A stretch of 64,000 nucleotides of DNA from SHZI01 sp040080965 (GTDB taxonomy: Bacteria > Pseudomonadota > Gammaproteobacteria > Steroidobacterales > GCA-2729495), in contig JBEBHH010000010.1 of the NCBI GenBank assembly GCA_040080965.1, forward strand, positions 34,790 through 98,789, read 5' to 3'. The stretch's first letter is position 1. The number at the start of each line of letters is the position of its first letter. Positions 32,670 through 42,940 of this stretch are shown in pieces. The position numbers and the translations under genes were made by a program. The notes beneath the pieces were generated by a model. The model searched no databases, was not told where the DNA came from, and worked only from the letters and a program-made list of their open reading frames with translations.

Positions 32670-33038
32670 CTACCGCATGTTGTAGTCGCGCCAGACCGCA
32701 ATCTTCCCGCCGCGGACGATGAACATGCCGGCAATGTGCGGGTGGTTGTCGTGCTTGCTGTCGTGGGCATAGAAATGATCGATGCGCTCGTTGATGACCA
32801 TGGGCCCCAGCGCGTGGGAGCGGACGACCACCCAGTCGACCGCCTTCAGCTTCGTCAGGAACGGGCCCATCTGCGTGATGAACGCCTCCCGGGTGGTGAT
32901 CACCGGACCGCCCTCCCAGACCATGTATTCGAAGGGCTCGGCGAAATAGGTCGTCAGCAGTTCCGCGTCGCGCTTCGACCAGTCCTGGCAAAAGCGGTTC
33001 ACGAGAGCTTCGTTGGCCTGCTCGGATTCGGTGTGCAT
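32670..33038 (-). CDS. SnoaL/ketosteroid isomerase-like (NTF2-fold) protein
   Basis: 122 residues with the cone-shaped NTF2 fold pattern: a helical start (ESEQANEALVNRFCQDWSKRD), FAEPFEYMVWEGGPVITTREAF, and C-terminal strands ending GKIAVWRDYNMR. It is nearest to the SnoaL/limonene-epoxide-hydrolase group, which acts on polyketides, steroids or epoxides. ATG 33038 is chosen because AGGGC lies 8-9 bases upstream; ATGs at 33053 and 33083 lack such a site. Probably the first gene of the UbiD operon. Confidence 0.75.
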   Translation of the reverse strand: MHTESEQANEALVNRFCQDWSKRDAELLTTYFAEPFEYMVWEGGPVITTREAFITQMGPFLTKLKAVDWVVVRSHALGPMVINERIDHFYAHDSKHDNHPHIAGMFIVRGGKIAVWRDYNMR

Positions 33039-33107
33039 CAAGAACGCCCTCATGTAACGGTGCAGTGGACCGGCTATCATCACGCTTCGCGTCCGGGTGG
33101 CCCGACC

Positions 33108-34448
33108 ATGCCCAGTGCTGTAGTCCGATTGCTTGTCCTTCTAGTCGCGGTCCCGGTCCTTAGTCAATGGGCCGGCGCGGCATCGACGGACCGCTTCCCG
33201 CTCCGGACGGACGGCGCCCGGCTCGTGGACGCCCGGGGCAACGACTTTCGCATCGTCGGCGACGCGGCCTGGACGCTGATCGTGGCGCTCTCCGTCGAGG
33301 AGGCGGATGCCTACCTGTCTGCCCGGAAGGCGGCCGGCTTCAATACCGTGCTGGTCGAGCTCATCGAGCCCCAGTTCGCGGGCCCGGCGAACCACTACGG
33401 CGACCTGCCGTTCCCGGCGGGCAAGGAATTCACGTCGCCCTCCCCCGAATACTTTGCCCACGCCACGGCCGTGCTCGACCTGGCGCTCCAGCACGGCTTT
33501 CTCGTTCTCCTGTCGCCGGCCTATCTCGGCTATCAATGCGGCAAGAACGGCTGGTGCCAGCAAATGCTGCGAACGCCGGATCCGGTGCTCGAGGACTACG
33601 GCCGCTACGTGGGCCGCCTGCTCGCCCGCTACCCGAACCTCGTCTGGGTCCATGGCGGAGACGTCGACCCCGCGCCTTACAACGCGATGGGCAAGGTCGA
33701 GGCCGTCTACCGGGGCATCGATGCCGAGGCTCCCGGCGGTCTGCACACCGCGCACTGCTCGAGGAACTTCTCCGCCATCGACTGCTACGACCGGCCCTGG
33801 CTGAACGTGAACACGACCTATTCGGATTGCGAGCAGACCTACGCGCGGGTGGCCCGGGACCAGGGGCGCGTGACCGGGATGCCGTCCATCTACATCGAGG
33901 GACGCTACGAGGAGGAGAAATCCACGCCGCTCTGTGTCCGGTCCCAGATGTGGTCGTCCTACCTGGGTGGTTCCGCGGGGCACGTGTTTGGCAACAAGCG
34001 GATCTGGCGCTTCGAGGACGACTGGCGCGACGCCATGGACACCGAGGGCGCCCGGGCCATGACCGTCGCGGCAAAGCTCCTCGACCGGGTCGCCGCGGTC
34101 AAGGCAGGGCCCGCGGCAGTTGCCCCGGCGACGCAGAATGCGTGGTCGACGGCCTGGGCCCGCCTGCTGGAGCCCGGCTATCCACTGGAGTTGGCATGGG
34201 CTGCCGCCACGTCCCGGAGCCAGGATGTCCCTGCGGCGCAGGCTCCTGGAGCCAGGCTTACCTACGTCGCCCATCTGTCGAACTTCAACTATCGGACTTC
34301 AGGAGAAACACTATGCTGGGTGGACCCCCGCAGCGGCGCGATCGTGCCCGCCGTGCCCTCGGACGGCGCGCTGCAGTCCCCTGATGGCCAGGACTGGCTG
34401 TTCGTTGCCGAGAAGGCGGCCGGCATCTGCGCCGGGAGAACACTGTGA
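33108..34448 (+). CDS. Secreted DUF4038-type glycoside hydrolase (apiosidase-like)
   Basis: 446 residues, signal peptide 1-25 (VVRLLVLLVAVPVLSQWAGA). The catalytic (beta/alpha)8 domain shows the DUF4038 hallmarks FPLRTDGARLVDARG, GFNTVLVELIEPQF, LVWVHGGDVDP and IYIEGRYEEE. The glutamate in IEGRYEEE is a likely catalytic residue. A beta-rich C-terminal domain ends in SGETLCWVDPRSGAIVP, like the Collagen_bind_2 domain often paired with DUF4038. Known relatives act on plant glycans such as apiose- or arabinose-containing side chains. The PQQ dehydrogenase follows after 31 bases, probably in the same operon. TATCAT at 33075-33080 is a weak promoter candidate. Confidence 0.82.
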   Translation: MPSAVVRLLVLLVAVPVLSQWAGAASTDRFPLRTDGARLVDARGNDFRIVGDAAWTLIVALSVEEADAYLSARKAAGFNTVLVELIEPQFAGPANHYGDLPFPAGKEFTSPSPEYFAHATAVLDLALQHGFLVLLSPAYLGYQCGKNGWCQQMLRTPDPVLEDYGRYVGRLLARYPNLVWVHGGDVDPAPYNAMGKVEAVYRGIDAEAPGGLHTAHCSRNFSAIDCYDRPWLNVNTTYSDCEQTYARVARDQGRVTGMPSIYIEGRYEEEKSTPLCVRSQMWSSYLGGSAGHVFGNKRIWRFEDDWRDAMDTEGARAMTVAAKLLDRVAAVKAGPAAVAPATQNAWSTAWARLLEPGYPLELAWAAATSRSQDVPAAQAPGARLTYVAHLSNFNYRTSGETLCWVDPRSGAIVPAVPSDGALQSPDGQDWLFVAEKAAGICAGRTL

Positions 34449-34479
34449 CGGGTAACCCAATTGCCAGGAGTACCGGCGG

Positions 34480-36558
34480 ATGAAGAAGTTGATCGCGGGC
34501 CTGGTGGCCCTTGCCATCCTCGGCGCGGCAGCAGCCGTCTGGTCTGTGGACGAACTCCGCTGGCGGAGTGAGCTCCTGCTGGCGAAAGCAGGCGGGCAGT
34601 ACGCCGAAGCGTCCTGGCGCGAATTCCTCACCATGCTCCGCCCCGGTTCCGGGGTCCGGCTCGAGAAGCTCGCACTGAAGGGCAGCCTGTACCCGGTGGT
34701 CATCAACCCACTGGAGGACGCCGGCAACATCAAGGCGGGCGGGACCCGCTTCGTCGAACTTTGCGCCCGCTGCCACGGCGCCACCGGCGAAGGCAGCGTA
34801 GGCCCCGCCCTTCGCAACGCCATTTCAGCCCGCACGGAATCGGACTGGGCCATTTTCCGCACGGTGCGCTATGGCATTCCCGCCACGGCCATGGTGGGCC
34901 AGCAACTCGACTGGAAGGCCACCTGGCAGATCGCGGCCTATGTGCGTTCGCTGGTGGGAAAGCCTGGCGGTGACGAGCCCGCCGTGGCCGGGATACTCGC
35001 GGCCCTGCCGGCGGTCTCCTACGAGAGCATCGTCGCGGCGGACAGTACGCCGGAGAACTGGCTGACGTATGGCGGCAATTATTCCGGCCAGCGGTTCAGC
35101 CGCCTCGCGCAGATCTCCACGGCAAACGTGCGGAAGCTCGCGGTTCGCGGGGTCTACCAGCCCCTCACCGAGTCCCGGAGGATCGAGAACACGCCGCTCG
35201 TCGTCAACGGCGTGATGTTCGTGTCGTTCCCGCCCAGCAGCGTGGCCGCGCTCGACGCCCGGACAGGAAAGGAACTGTGGCGCTCGCTGGGGCGGATTCC
35301 CGCCGACTTCCCTCGGGGAACGGGGATCTTCGAGGTGAATCGGGGGGTTGCCGTGCTGGATGACAAGGTCTTCATTGCGACCCTCGATACGAAGGTCCGG
35401 GCGCTGAATGCCCGGACTGGCAAGGTGCTCTGGGAGACGACGGTCGGCGACTACCGGACGGCGGTCACGTTCACGTCAGCCCCGCTCGCGGCGAACGGCC
35501 TCGTTGTGATCGGAACGTCAGGCGGGGACTTCCCGACGCGCGGCTACATCGTGGCGCTGGATGCCGCGTCCGGCAAGGAACGCTGGCGCTTCTATACCGT
35601 GCCCGACGAGGGCCAGCCCGGCAACGACACCTGGGAAGGCGAGTCCTGGAAGATCGGCGGTTCAGCGCCCTGGATGACGGGAACCTACGACCCGGCGCTG
35701 AACCTGGTCTACTGGGGTGTCGGGAATCCGGCGCCGGATCACAACGGCGAGGACCGGGAAGGCGACAACCTCTACTCCTGCTCGGTAGTGGCCCTTGATC
35801 TGGCCACAGGGCAGCTCAAGTGGCACTTCCAGTTCACGCCCCACGACCTGCACGACTGGGATTCAACCCAGGTCCCCGTGCTGGGTCCGCCCGGTGACGG
35901 TTCGGCCGGCCGGCTCTGGTTCGCAAACCGCAACGGATTCTTCTACGCGCTCGAACGCGATACGGGCAAGCTGGTGTTCGCCACGCCCTTCATCCAGCAG
36001 ACCTGGTCGAAGGAGAAGGGCCCTGACGGACGGCCGGTCCGCGACAAGTCCGCGGAACCCACGGCGGAGGGAGCCATCGTCTACCCGTCGGCGGAAGGCG
36101 GCACGAACTGGTGGCCACCGGCCTTCAATCCCGTCGACAAGCTGCTCTACGTGCCCTTCATGGAACGGGGTGCGGTCTTCTACTCGACGCCCGGGAAGCC
36201 CGAGACCGCCCGCCTGTACATGCTGGGCTCGTCCAGGGGCCTGGTGGGCAAGCGCTTCATCACCGGCGTCCGCGCGATCGACCCGGCCGACGGCCGCATT
36301 GTCTGGACCCACGCGCATGCCGAACGGGAACAGGATGCGGAGACGTCGGGGTTGATGACCACCGCCGGAGGCCTCGTGTTCGGCGCCGACCAGGCCAACG
36401 TGTTTGCCCTGAACGGGCAGACGGGGGAAAAGCTCTGGGAGTTTGGCGTCGGCGACAAGATCGCCACTGCGCCGGTCTCCTACTCCGCCGGCGGGGAGCA
36501 GTTCGTGGCCACCTCGGCGGGCGGCATCATCCTAGGCTTCGCGCTGCCACCCGAGTAA
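34480..36558 (+). CDS. PQQ-dependent dehydrogenase with N-terminal cytochrome c domain
   Basis: 692 residues. After an N-terminal hydrophobic segment (signal or anchor, 1-21) comes a cytochrome c domain with heme site C95-ARC-H99 and a likely Met ligand in GIPATAMVGQ. From about residue 185 an eight-bladed quinoprotein propeller follows, with the PQQ/Ca region YWGVGNPAPDHNGEDREGD and FTPHDLHDWDSTQ and repeated W-docking motifs (GKELWRS, GKVLWET, GQLKWHF). The adjacent-cysteine disulfide of methanol dehydrogenase is absent. Most quinohemoproteins carry the cytochrome at the C-terminus; an N-terminal one recalls polyvinyl-alcohol dehydrogenase. The substrate is unknown; the neighbouring hydrolases suggest a released sugar or alcohol. 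Confidence 0.88.
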   Translation: MKKLIAGLVALAILGAAAAVWSVDELRWRSELLLAKAGGQYAEASWREFLTMLRPGSGVRLEKLALKGSLYPVVINPLEDAGNIKAGGTRFVELCARCHGATGEGSVGPALRNAISARTESDWAIFRTVRYGIPATAMVGQQLDWKATWQIAAYVRSLVGKPGGDEPAVAGILAALPAVSYESIVAADSTPENWLTYGGNYSGQRFSRLAQISTANVRKLAVRGVYQPLTESRRIENTPLVVNGVMFVSFPPSSVAALDARTGKELWRSLGRIPADFPRGTGIFEVNRGVAVLDDKVFIATLDTKVRALNARTGKVLWETTVGDYRTAVTFTSAPLAANGLVVIGTSGGDFPTRGYIVALDAASGKERWRFYTVPDEGQPGNDTWEGESWKIGGSAPWMTGTYDPALNLVYWGVGNPAPDHNGEDREGDNLYSCSVVALDLATGQLKWHFQFTPHDLHDWDSTQVPVLGPPGDGSAGRLWFANRNGFFYALERDTGKLVFATPFIQQTWSKEKGPDGRPVRDKSAEPTAEGAIVYPSAEGGTNWWPPAFNPVDKLLYVPFMERGAVFYSTPGKPETARLYMLGSSRGLVGKRFITGVRAIDPADGRIVWTHAHAEREQDAETSGLMTTAGGLVFGADQANVFALNGQTGEKLWEFGVGDKIATAPVSYSAGGEQFVATSAGGIILGFALPPE

Positions 36559-36564
36559 AGCCAG

Positions 36565-39500
36565 CTAGGGTAAGGCGTCCAGGACCAGGACCCAGTCGGT
36601 CCGGTTGAGGGAGTTGTTGCCGGCGGGCGTAAAATCGCGGCTGCCAGTAGCGACAAACGGTGAGCCCGCGACGGTCGCAAACGTGCCGCTGGTGGGGTCG
36701 TACCAGCGGGCCTCGACCATGCCGCCGTTGAGGGCGCCGAGGTCGACCGTCAGCGTCTTGATGTTCCGGCTGTAGAGGATGGCGAAGCTGCCGTCGGCCG
36801 CTACGGCCGCCATCGCGCGCCCCACGCCGGTACCCGGGCTCGACGTCAGGAATGCGTTGGCGAAATCCGGCACCAGCGTCCACCACTCGTAGCTCTCCAG
36901 CAGGTTGCGCAGGTGCACCATCGTGCTGGCGCCTTCCGTGTCCAGCTTCGAAGGCCACACGTTGGGCGTGAAGGGCCAGACATCTGCCTGCCCCATCAGC
37001 TGCCCGGTGGCGCCGGACAGCACGGCCTGCCAGGCCTGGGCCCGGGTGTCGGTGGGAATCGTCGAGAACTCGCCCTCGTAGTAGTTCTCGATCAGGAAGA
37101 AAGGCATCGTGTCACGGTCGTACTCACCCTGGGCCTCGGCCACCACCGTGTCCTTCGTGGTGTAGATGTCGTTGACGTCCAGCCACGTCTCGGAGGCGCC
37201 CAGCCACCCGAGGGCCGACGTGCCCCGGGAGCCGTGGAAGGTGTGCAGGCTGATCGTTTCGATCTCCAGGATGCCTTCGACGATGGCCCGCATGCGGCTC
37301 CGGTCCGGGGGGTTGTAGTCGCCACCGTGCACCCAGAGGATGTTGTCGTAGGCCTGGAATCGGGTGGCGATATAGCGGCCGTAGTCCTTCAGTACCACGT
37401 TGCCGGCAGCACCCATCTCCGAGTACCAGCCCTTTTCGCCACCACTGAACCCCAGATAGGCGGGGGTCAGCAGGACCAGCATGCCCTTTTCCCTGGCCTT
37501 GGCGATGACATACTCGGCATGGTCGAAGTAGTCGGCGTTCGGCGTCGAGAAATCCCCCGCCACCAGGAACGGCGCGTCACCGTAGATGTTCGCCGGGGCA
37601 TTGACCGAGAAGAAATGCTCGATCAGCTCGACCAGGATGGTGTTGAAGCCCTTTAACCGGCGGTCCTCCAGGTACTGGTCCACCTCCGGCTTGGTCAGCT
37701 GGGTGATGAGGCACCAGGGCGTGTCCCCGTGCATCAGGAACGGCGCGCCCTGCGCCGTGATCAGGTAGCGCTTCCCCGCCTCGGTCCGCAGCGGGAACGG
37801 CGAGGCGCCGCCACCGGCGACGATCACCGTCGCGGAGTCGCTGGACGAACCGCCGGAGCCCGTGCAGCTGAGGGTGAAGGTGGCGGTCGCTGACAAGGCG
37901 CCGGTGCCCGTCGAGCCACTCGTCGCCTTGCTGCCGCTCCAGCCACCCGACGCTGTGCATGACGTGGCGTTGCTCGTGCTCCAGGTCAGAGTCGACGACG
38001 CCCCGCTGGCGACGCTGGTGGGATTCGCCGTGAGCGTGACCGTCGGAGCGGACAGGACCGTCACGGTCGCAGACTGGTTCGCCGAACCGCCAGGCCCCGT
38101 GCACGTCAGCGTGAAGGTGCTGTTCGCCGACAGGGCGCCGGTGCTTGCGGTACCACTGGTGGCCTTGCCCCCCGTCCACGCACCGGACGCGGTACAGGCG
38201 GTCGCGTTGGTCGTGCCCCAGGTCAGCGTGGAGGACGCGCCGCTGACCAGGCTCGTCGGGTTCGCGGTCAGCGTGACCGTCGGCCCCGGCAGGACCGTCA
38301 CCGTCGCTGACTGAATTGCGGAGCCGCCTCCGCCGGTGCAGGTCAGTGTGTAGGTCGTGGTGGTCGTCACCGCACCGGTACTTGCGGTACCGCTGGTGGA
38401 CTTGCTGCCGCTCCATCCGTCCGACGCGGTACAGGCGGTCGCGTTGGTCGTGCTCCAGGTCAGCGTGGAGGATGCCCCGCTGGCGAGGCTGGTTGGATTC
38501 GCGGCGAGCGTCACGGTCGGCGCCGGCAGGACCGTCACAGTCGCCGACTGATTGGCCGAACCACCGGCCCCGGTGCAGGTGAGGGTGTAGGTGGTGGTTG
38601 CGGTCACGGCGCCCGTACTGGCGGTGCCACTCGTGGCCTTGCTGCCACTCCAGCCGTCCGACGCAGTGCAGGCCGTGGCGTTGGTGGTGCTCCACGTCAG
38701 CGTGGAGGACGCCCCACTCGCCAGGCTCGCCGGGTTTGCCGCGATCGTCACGGTTGGCGCCGGGAGGATCGTCACCGTCGCGGACTGGCTACCGGAGCCA
38801 CCCGGTCCGGTGCAGGTCAGCGTAAACGCAGCATCTGCCGACAGCGCGCCGGTGCTCGCCGTCCCGCTCGTCGCCTTGCTGCCCGTCCAGGCGCCGGACG
38901 CGGTGCAGGCCGTCGCGTTGGTGGTGCTCCACGTCAGCGTGGAGGACGCGCCGCTCGCGAGGCTCGTCGGGTTCGCGGTCAGCGTCACCGTGGGCAGCGG
39001 CAGTACCGTGACCGTGGCGGACCCGTTGGCCGACCCGCCGGCGCCCGTGCAGGTCAACGTATAGGTCGTGGTGGCGGCAATGGCGCCAGTCCCGCCAGAC
39101 CCGCTGGTGGCCTTGCTGCCGCTCCAGCCGCCCGACGCCGTGCAGGCCGTCGCGTTGGTCGTGCTCCAGGTCAGTGTCGACGAGGCACCACTGGCCAGGC
39201 TGGTCGGGTTTGCGGCGAGCGTGACCGTCGGCAACGGCAGCACCGCCACCGTCACCGACTGGCTCCCGGAGCCGCCCGGGCCAGTGCAGGTCAACGTGTA
39301 GGTCGTCGCGACGGTCACCGCACCCGTGCCGCCGGAACCGCTGGTCGCCTTGCTGCCGGTCCAGCCGCCCGAGGCCGTGCAGGCCGTCGCATTGCTGGTG
39401 CTCCAGGTGAGCGTGGCCGCGTTGCCGGACACGACGCTCGACGGACTCGCCGCCAGGTTGACGGTGGGTGCGCCGACGACCGGAATGACAGTCACGGATG

Positions 39501-40050
39501 CCGTCTCGCCATCGGACCCGCCCGGCCCGGTGCAGGTCAGGGTGAAACTTGAATTGCCCGTGAGGGCGCCGGTGCTCTGGGAACCGCTCGTTGCGCGGCC
39601 GCCGCTCCAGGAGCCTGAGGCCGTGCAGGCCGTCGCGTCCGTGGCATTCCACGTGAGGGTGGACGCCGCGCCGGCATTGACTGTGGCGGGGAGCGCCGTG
39701 AGTGTCACCGCCGGTACCGGCGGCGGAGTGACCGAAATCGTTGCCGTCTGGTCCGCCGAGCCGCCGGGCCCGGTGCAGGTCAGGGTGTACGCGGTGGTTG
39801 CGCCCAGGGTCCCGGTGCTCTCGGTGCCACTGGCGGCCCGGCTGCCTGACCAGCCGCCAGACGCCACGCAATCGGTGGCGTCCGTCGTGTCCCAGGAGAG
39901 TGTCGCGCTGCTGCCGAATGGCACCGTCCCCGGGGAAACCTCCAGGTTGACAGTGGGAGCAAGAGGCCCGGAACCGGTGCCGCCCCCGCCGCCACCGCAG
40001 GCCCCAAGGGTTGCCGCGAGGCCGATTCCTGCAATTCGAAGCCAGAACAT
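36565..40050 (-). CDS. Lipoprotein with nine Ig-like repeats and a DUF4038 glycoside hydrolase domain
   Basis: 1161 residues. The lipobox LGAC (Cys18) and a glycine linker are followed by nine tandem repeats of about 79 residues (32 to about 745), each with a W-x-G-x-(K/R) core and two cysteines (in NATACTAS and YTLTCTG). The C-terminal 415 residues are a DUF4038 hydrolase (FPLRTEAGKRYLITAQG, GFNTILVELIEHFF, ILWVHGGDYNP, FFLIENYYEGEF) plus a Collagen_bind_2-like end domain. It looks like a surface enzyme held away from the outer membrane by a repeat stalk. TAGACT ends 7 bases before ATG 40050. It converges on the PQQ gene. Confidence 0.86.
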   Translation of the reverse strand: MFWLRIAGIGLAATLGACGGGGGGTGSGPLAPTVNLEVSPGTVPFGSSATLSWDTTDATDCVASGGWSGSRAASGTESTGTLGATTAYTLTCTGPGGSADQTATISVTPPPVPAVTLTALPATVNAGAASTLTWNATDATACTASGSWSGGRATSGSQSTGALTGNSSFTLTCTGPGGSDGETASVTVIPVVGAPTVNLAASPSSVVSGNAATLTWSTSNATACTASGGWTGSKATSGSGGTGAVTVATTYTLTCTGPGGSGSQSVTVAVLPLPTVTLAANPTSLASGASSTLTWSTTNATACTASGGWSGSKATSGSGGTGAIAATTTYTLTCTGAGGSANGSATVTVLPLPTVTLTANPTSLASGASSTLTWSTTNATACTASGAWTGSKATSGTASTGALSADAAFTLTCTGPGGSGSQSATVTILPAPTVTIAANPASLASGASSTLTWSTTNATACTASDGWSGSKATSGTASTGAVTATTTYTLTCTGAGGSANQSATVTVLPAPTVTLAANPTSLASGASSTLTWSTTNATACTASDGWSGSKSTSGTASTGAVTTTTTYTLTCTGGGGSAIQSATVTVLPGPTVTLTANPTSLVSGASSTLTWGTTNATACTASGAWTGGKATSGTASTGALSANSTFTLTCTGPGGSANQSATVTVLSAPTVTLTANPTSVASGASSTLTWSTSNATSCTASGGWSGSKATSGSTGTGALSATATFTLSCTGSGGSSSDSATVIVAGGGASPFPLRTEAGKRYLITAQGAPFLMHGDTPWCLITQLTKPEVDQYLEDRRLKGFNTILVELIEHFFSVNAPANIYGDAPFLVAGDFSTPNADYFDHAEYVIAKAREKGMLVLLTPAYLGFSGGEKGWYSEMGAAGNVVLKDYGRYIATRFQAYDNILWVHGGDYNPPDRSRMRAIVEGILEIETISLHTFHGSRGTSALGWLGASETWLDVNDIYTTKDTVVAEAQGEYDRDTMPFFLIENYYEGEFSTIPTDTRAQAWQAVLSGATGQLMGQADVWPFTPNVWPSKLDTEGASTMVHLRNLLESYEWWTLVPDFANAFLTSSPGTGVGRAMAAVAADGSFAILYSRNIKTLTVDLGALNGGMVEARWYDPTSGTFATVAGSPFVATGSRDFTPAGNNSLNRTDWVLVLDALP
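37815..39957 (-). repeat. Nine tandem 237-bp coding repeats (Ig-like units)
   Basis: The repeats encode units of about 79 residues, each beginning PTVTL-x-A-N-P-T-S-x-x-SG and ending ATVTVLP-. Units 4-8 are nearly identical in protein sequence; units 1-3, nearest the N-terminus, and unit 9 are more diverged. This points to recent expansion in the middle of the array. The long plus-strand frames opposite are a side effect of codon bias. Confidence 0.9.
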
Positions 40051-40057
40051 CGCGCGA

Positions 40058-40063
40058 AGTCTA
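40058..40063 (-). promoter_or_regulatory. -10-like hexamer TAGACT close to the repeat lipoprotein start
   Basis: On the minus strand TAGACT ends 7 bases before ATG 40050 with no Shine-Dalgarno between, fitting the leaderless pattern. The -35 region is poor. Confidence 0.32.
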
Positions 40064-40124
40064 ATGGGTTTGCGTTTGACAGGCTGTGGAACTGTGCCCG
40101 GCCACACTATGTTCAACTGATCCT

Positions 40125-40547
40125 TCAGATCCGGCCCCGGCACCCTGCTGCGCCGCATCTGCAGGGCAAACGCCCGTCGTGGTGACTCAAGCCGTAGTCC
40201 ACCGTCAGCTCCTCGCCCGCCCGGATCCGGCGCAGGGCGTAGAACTCGGCCCGGTCGGCCGTCAGCCGGGTAAAGGTGTTCGGCGCGCAGGAATGGTTGA
40301 TGTAGCGGAAGCCCCGGCCGGTATCGGTGGCATCGATGGCCTTGCGGTCCAGTTCGACGATCGCCACCACCCGGCGGCCCTTCGCCCGTCGCCGCGCCTC
40401 CCGGATCGTGATCACCTCGCCCTCGAACTCCCCGATCTTGGCCCGCGCAGGGATAGCACAGCCCGCGAAGAGTCCGCGGCCGGTGATCTTGCTCCGGCCG
40501 ACGCGGAGCTTGTCGTAGGTGGGCGATGAATAGATGATGCGCGGCAT
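40125..40547 (-). CDS. SET-domain protein (putative lysine methyltransferase)
   Basis: 140 residues, nearly all SET domain: GRGLFAGCAIPARAKIGEFEG at the front, the pseudoknot motif RYINHSCAPN, and GEELTVDYG with its tyrosine. A post-SET-like cluster CRCGAAGC closes the protein and may bind zinc. SET proteins methylate lysines using SAM; bacterial ones are often standalone with unknown targets. ATG 40547 is chosen to match the family; the frame is open to 40610. TAGCAT on the minus strand (40556-40561) ends 8 bases upstream. Confidence 0.88.
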   Translation of the reverse strand: MPRIIYSSPTYDKLRVGRSKITGRGLFAGCAIPARAKIGEFEGEVITIREARRRAKGRRVVAIVELDRKAIDATDTGRGFRYINHSCAPNTFTRLTADRAEFYALRRIRAGEELTVDYGLSHHDGRLPCRCGAAGCRGRI

Positions 40548-40575
40548 TGGCGTGGATGCTAGTTGAGGTCGTGCC

Positions 40576-42231
<1,656 letters not shown>

Positions 42232-42260
<29 letters not shown>

Positions 42261-42849
42261 GCTGCTCCCGCACCAGGACGAAGATCTGCCGGTAGGCCCG
42301 CCCCTGGCGCAGCGACTCGCCGGGCTTCGCGTCCCGGGCATCCTTCCGGGCCTGCCGGATCAGTGCGCGCAGCTGCTGGACGTCGGTCGCCGGAAACTCC
42401 TGGAGCCAGGACCCGAGCTCCGCGTCCCCGGCGATCAGCGCGTCGCGCCACTTCTCCGCCTGGTGCAGGCGCAGGGTGTCCTGGGCCGACTGGCTGCGCT
42501 GGACGCGCAGCGCCGCCGCCACCGCCTCCAGCGCGTCGGCATCCAGCCGGTGCATCAGCTTGCCGATGAACTGCTTCTGCCGGCGCTTCCCTTCGAAGTT
42601 GGTGATGCGCTTGGCCTCGAGGATCGCGTCCCGGAGCTTTTCGGGCAGGGGCAGGCCGGCGAAGAGGTCGGCCCGCAGGGTCAGCAGTTCTTCCCCGAGC
42701 TCCTGCAGTTTCTCGCTGGCTTCCTTGAGCTCCGTGCGGCTCTGCTCATCGGTGCCCTTCATCTCGTTGCGGAACTGCTGGTCGGCATCGCTGCCCTGGG
42801 GGATGAACTCACCCTCGACGTAGTAGCCCTTGCGGGATTTGCGCGCCAT
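42232..42849 (-). CDS. darP: Ribosome-associated protein DarP (YjgA, DUF615)
   Basis: 205 residues, all helical and charged, starting MARKSRKGYYVEGEFI. The DUF615 pattern is clear in RITNFEGKRRQKQFIGKLMHRLD and the C-terminal RQGRAYRQIFVLVRE. DarP (YjgA) of E. coli helps late 50S subunit assembly. ATG 42849 matches the family start; the frame is open upstream to 42927. Confidence 0.93.
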
Positions 42850-42928
42850 GCCAGCCTGCTTCGCGCCGCTCGATGGCGGCTTCCGGAATCCAGGATGGCA
42901 TTGTAGTGGGAAGGCAGCGGCCCGCACC

Positions 42929-42934
42929 TATACT
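42929..42934 (+). promoter_or_regulatory. -10-like hexamer TATACT close to the AmpG-like gene start
   Basis: TATACT ends 6 bases before GTG 42941, with only TGCCCC between and no Shine-Dalgarno. This fits a leaderless mRNA and supports the GTG start. Confidence 0.4.
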
Positions 42935-42940
42935 TGCCCC

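Noticed and set aside
37815..39957. CRISPR-like array
   Set aside because: The repeats are 237 bp, contiguous and coding, with no spacer structure.
37862..40120. Series of repeated open frames on the plus strand
   Set aside because: They mirror the tandem Ig-like repeats on the other strand; the repetition comes from the DNA repeats.
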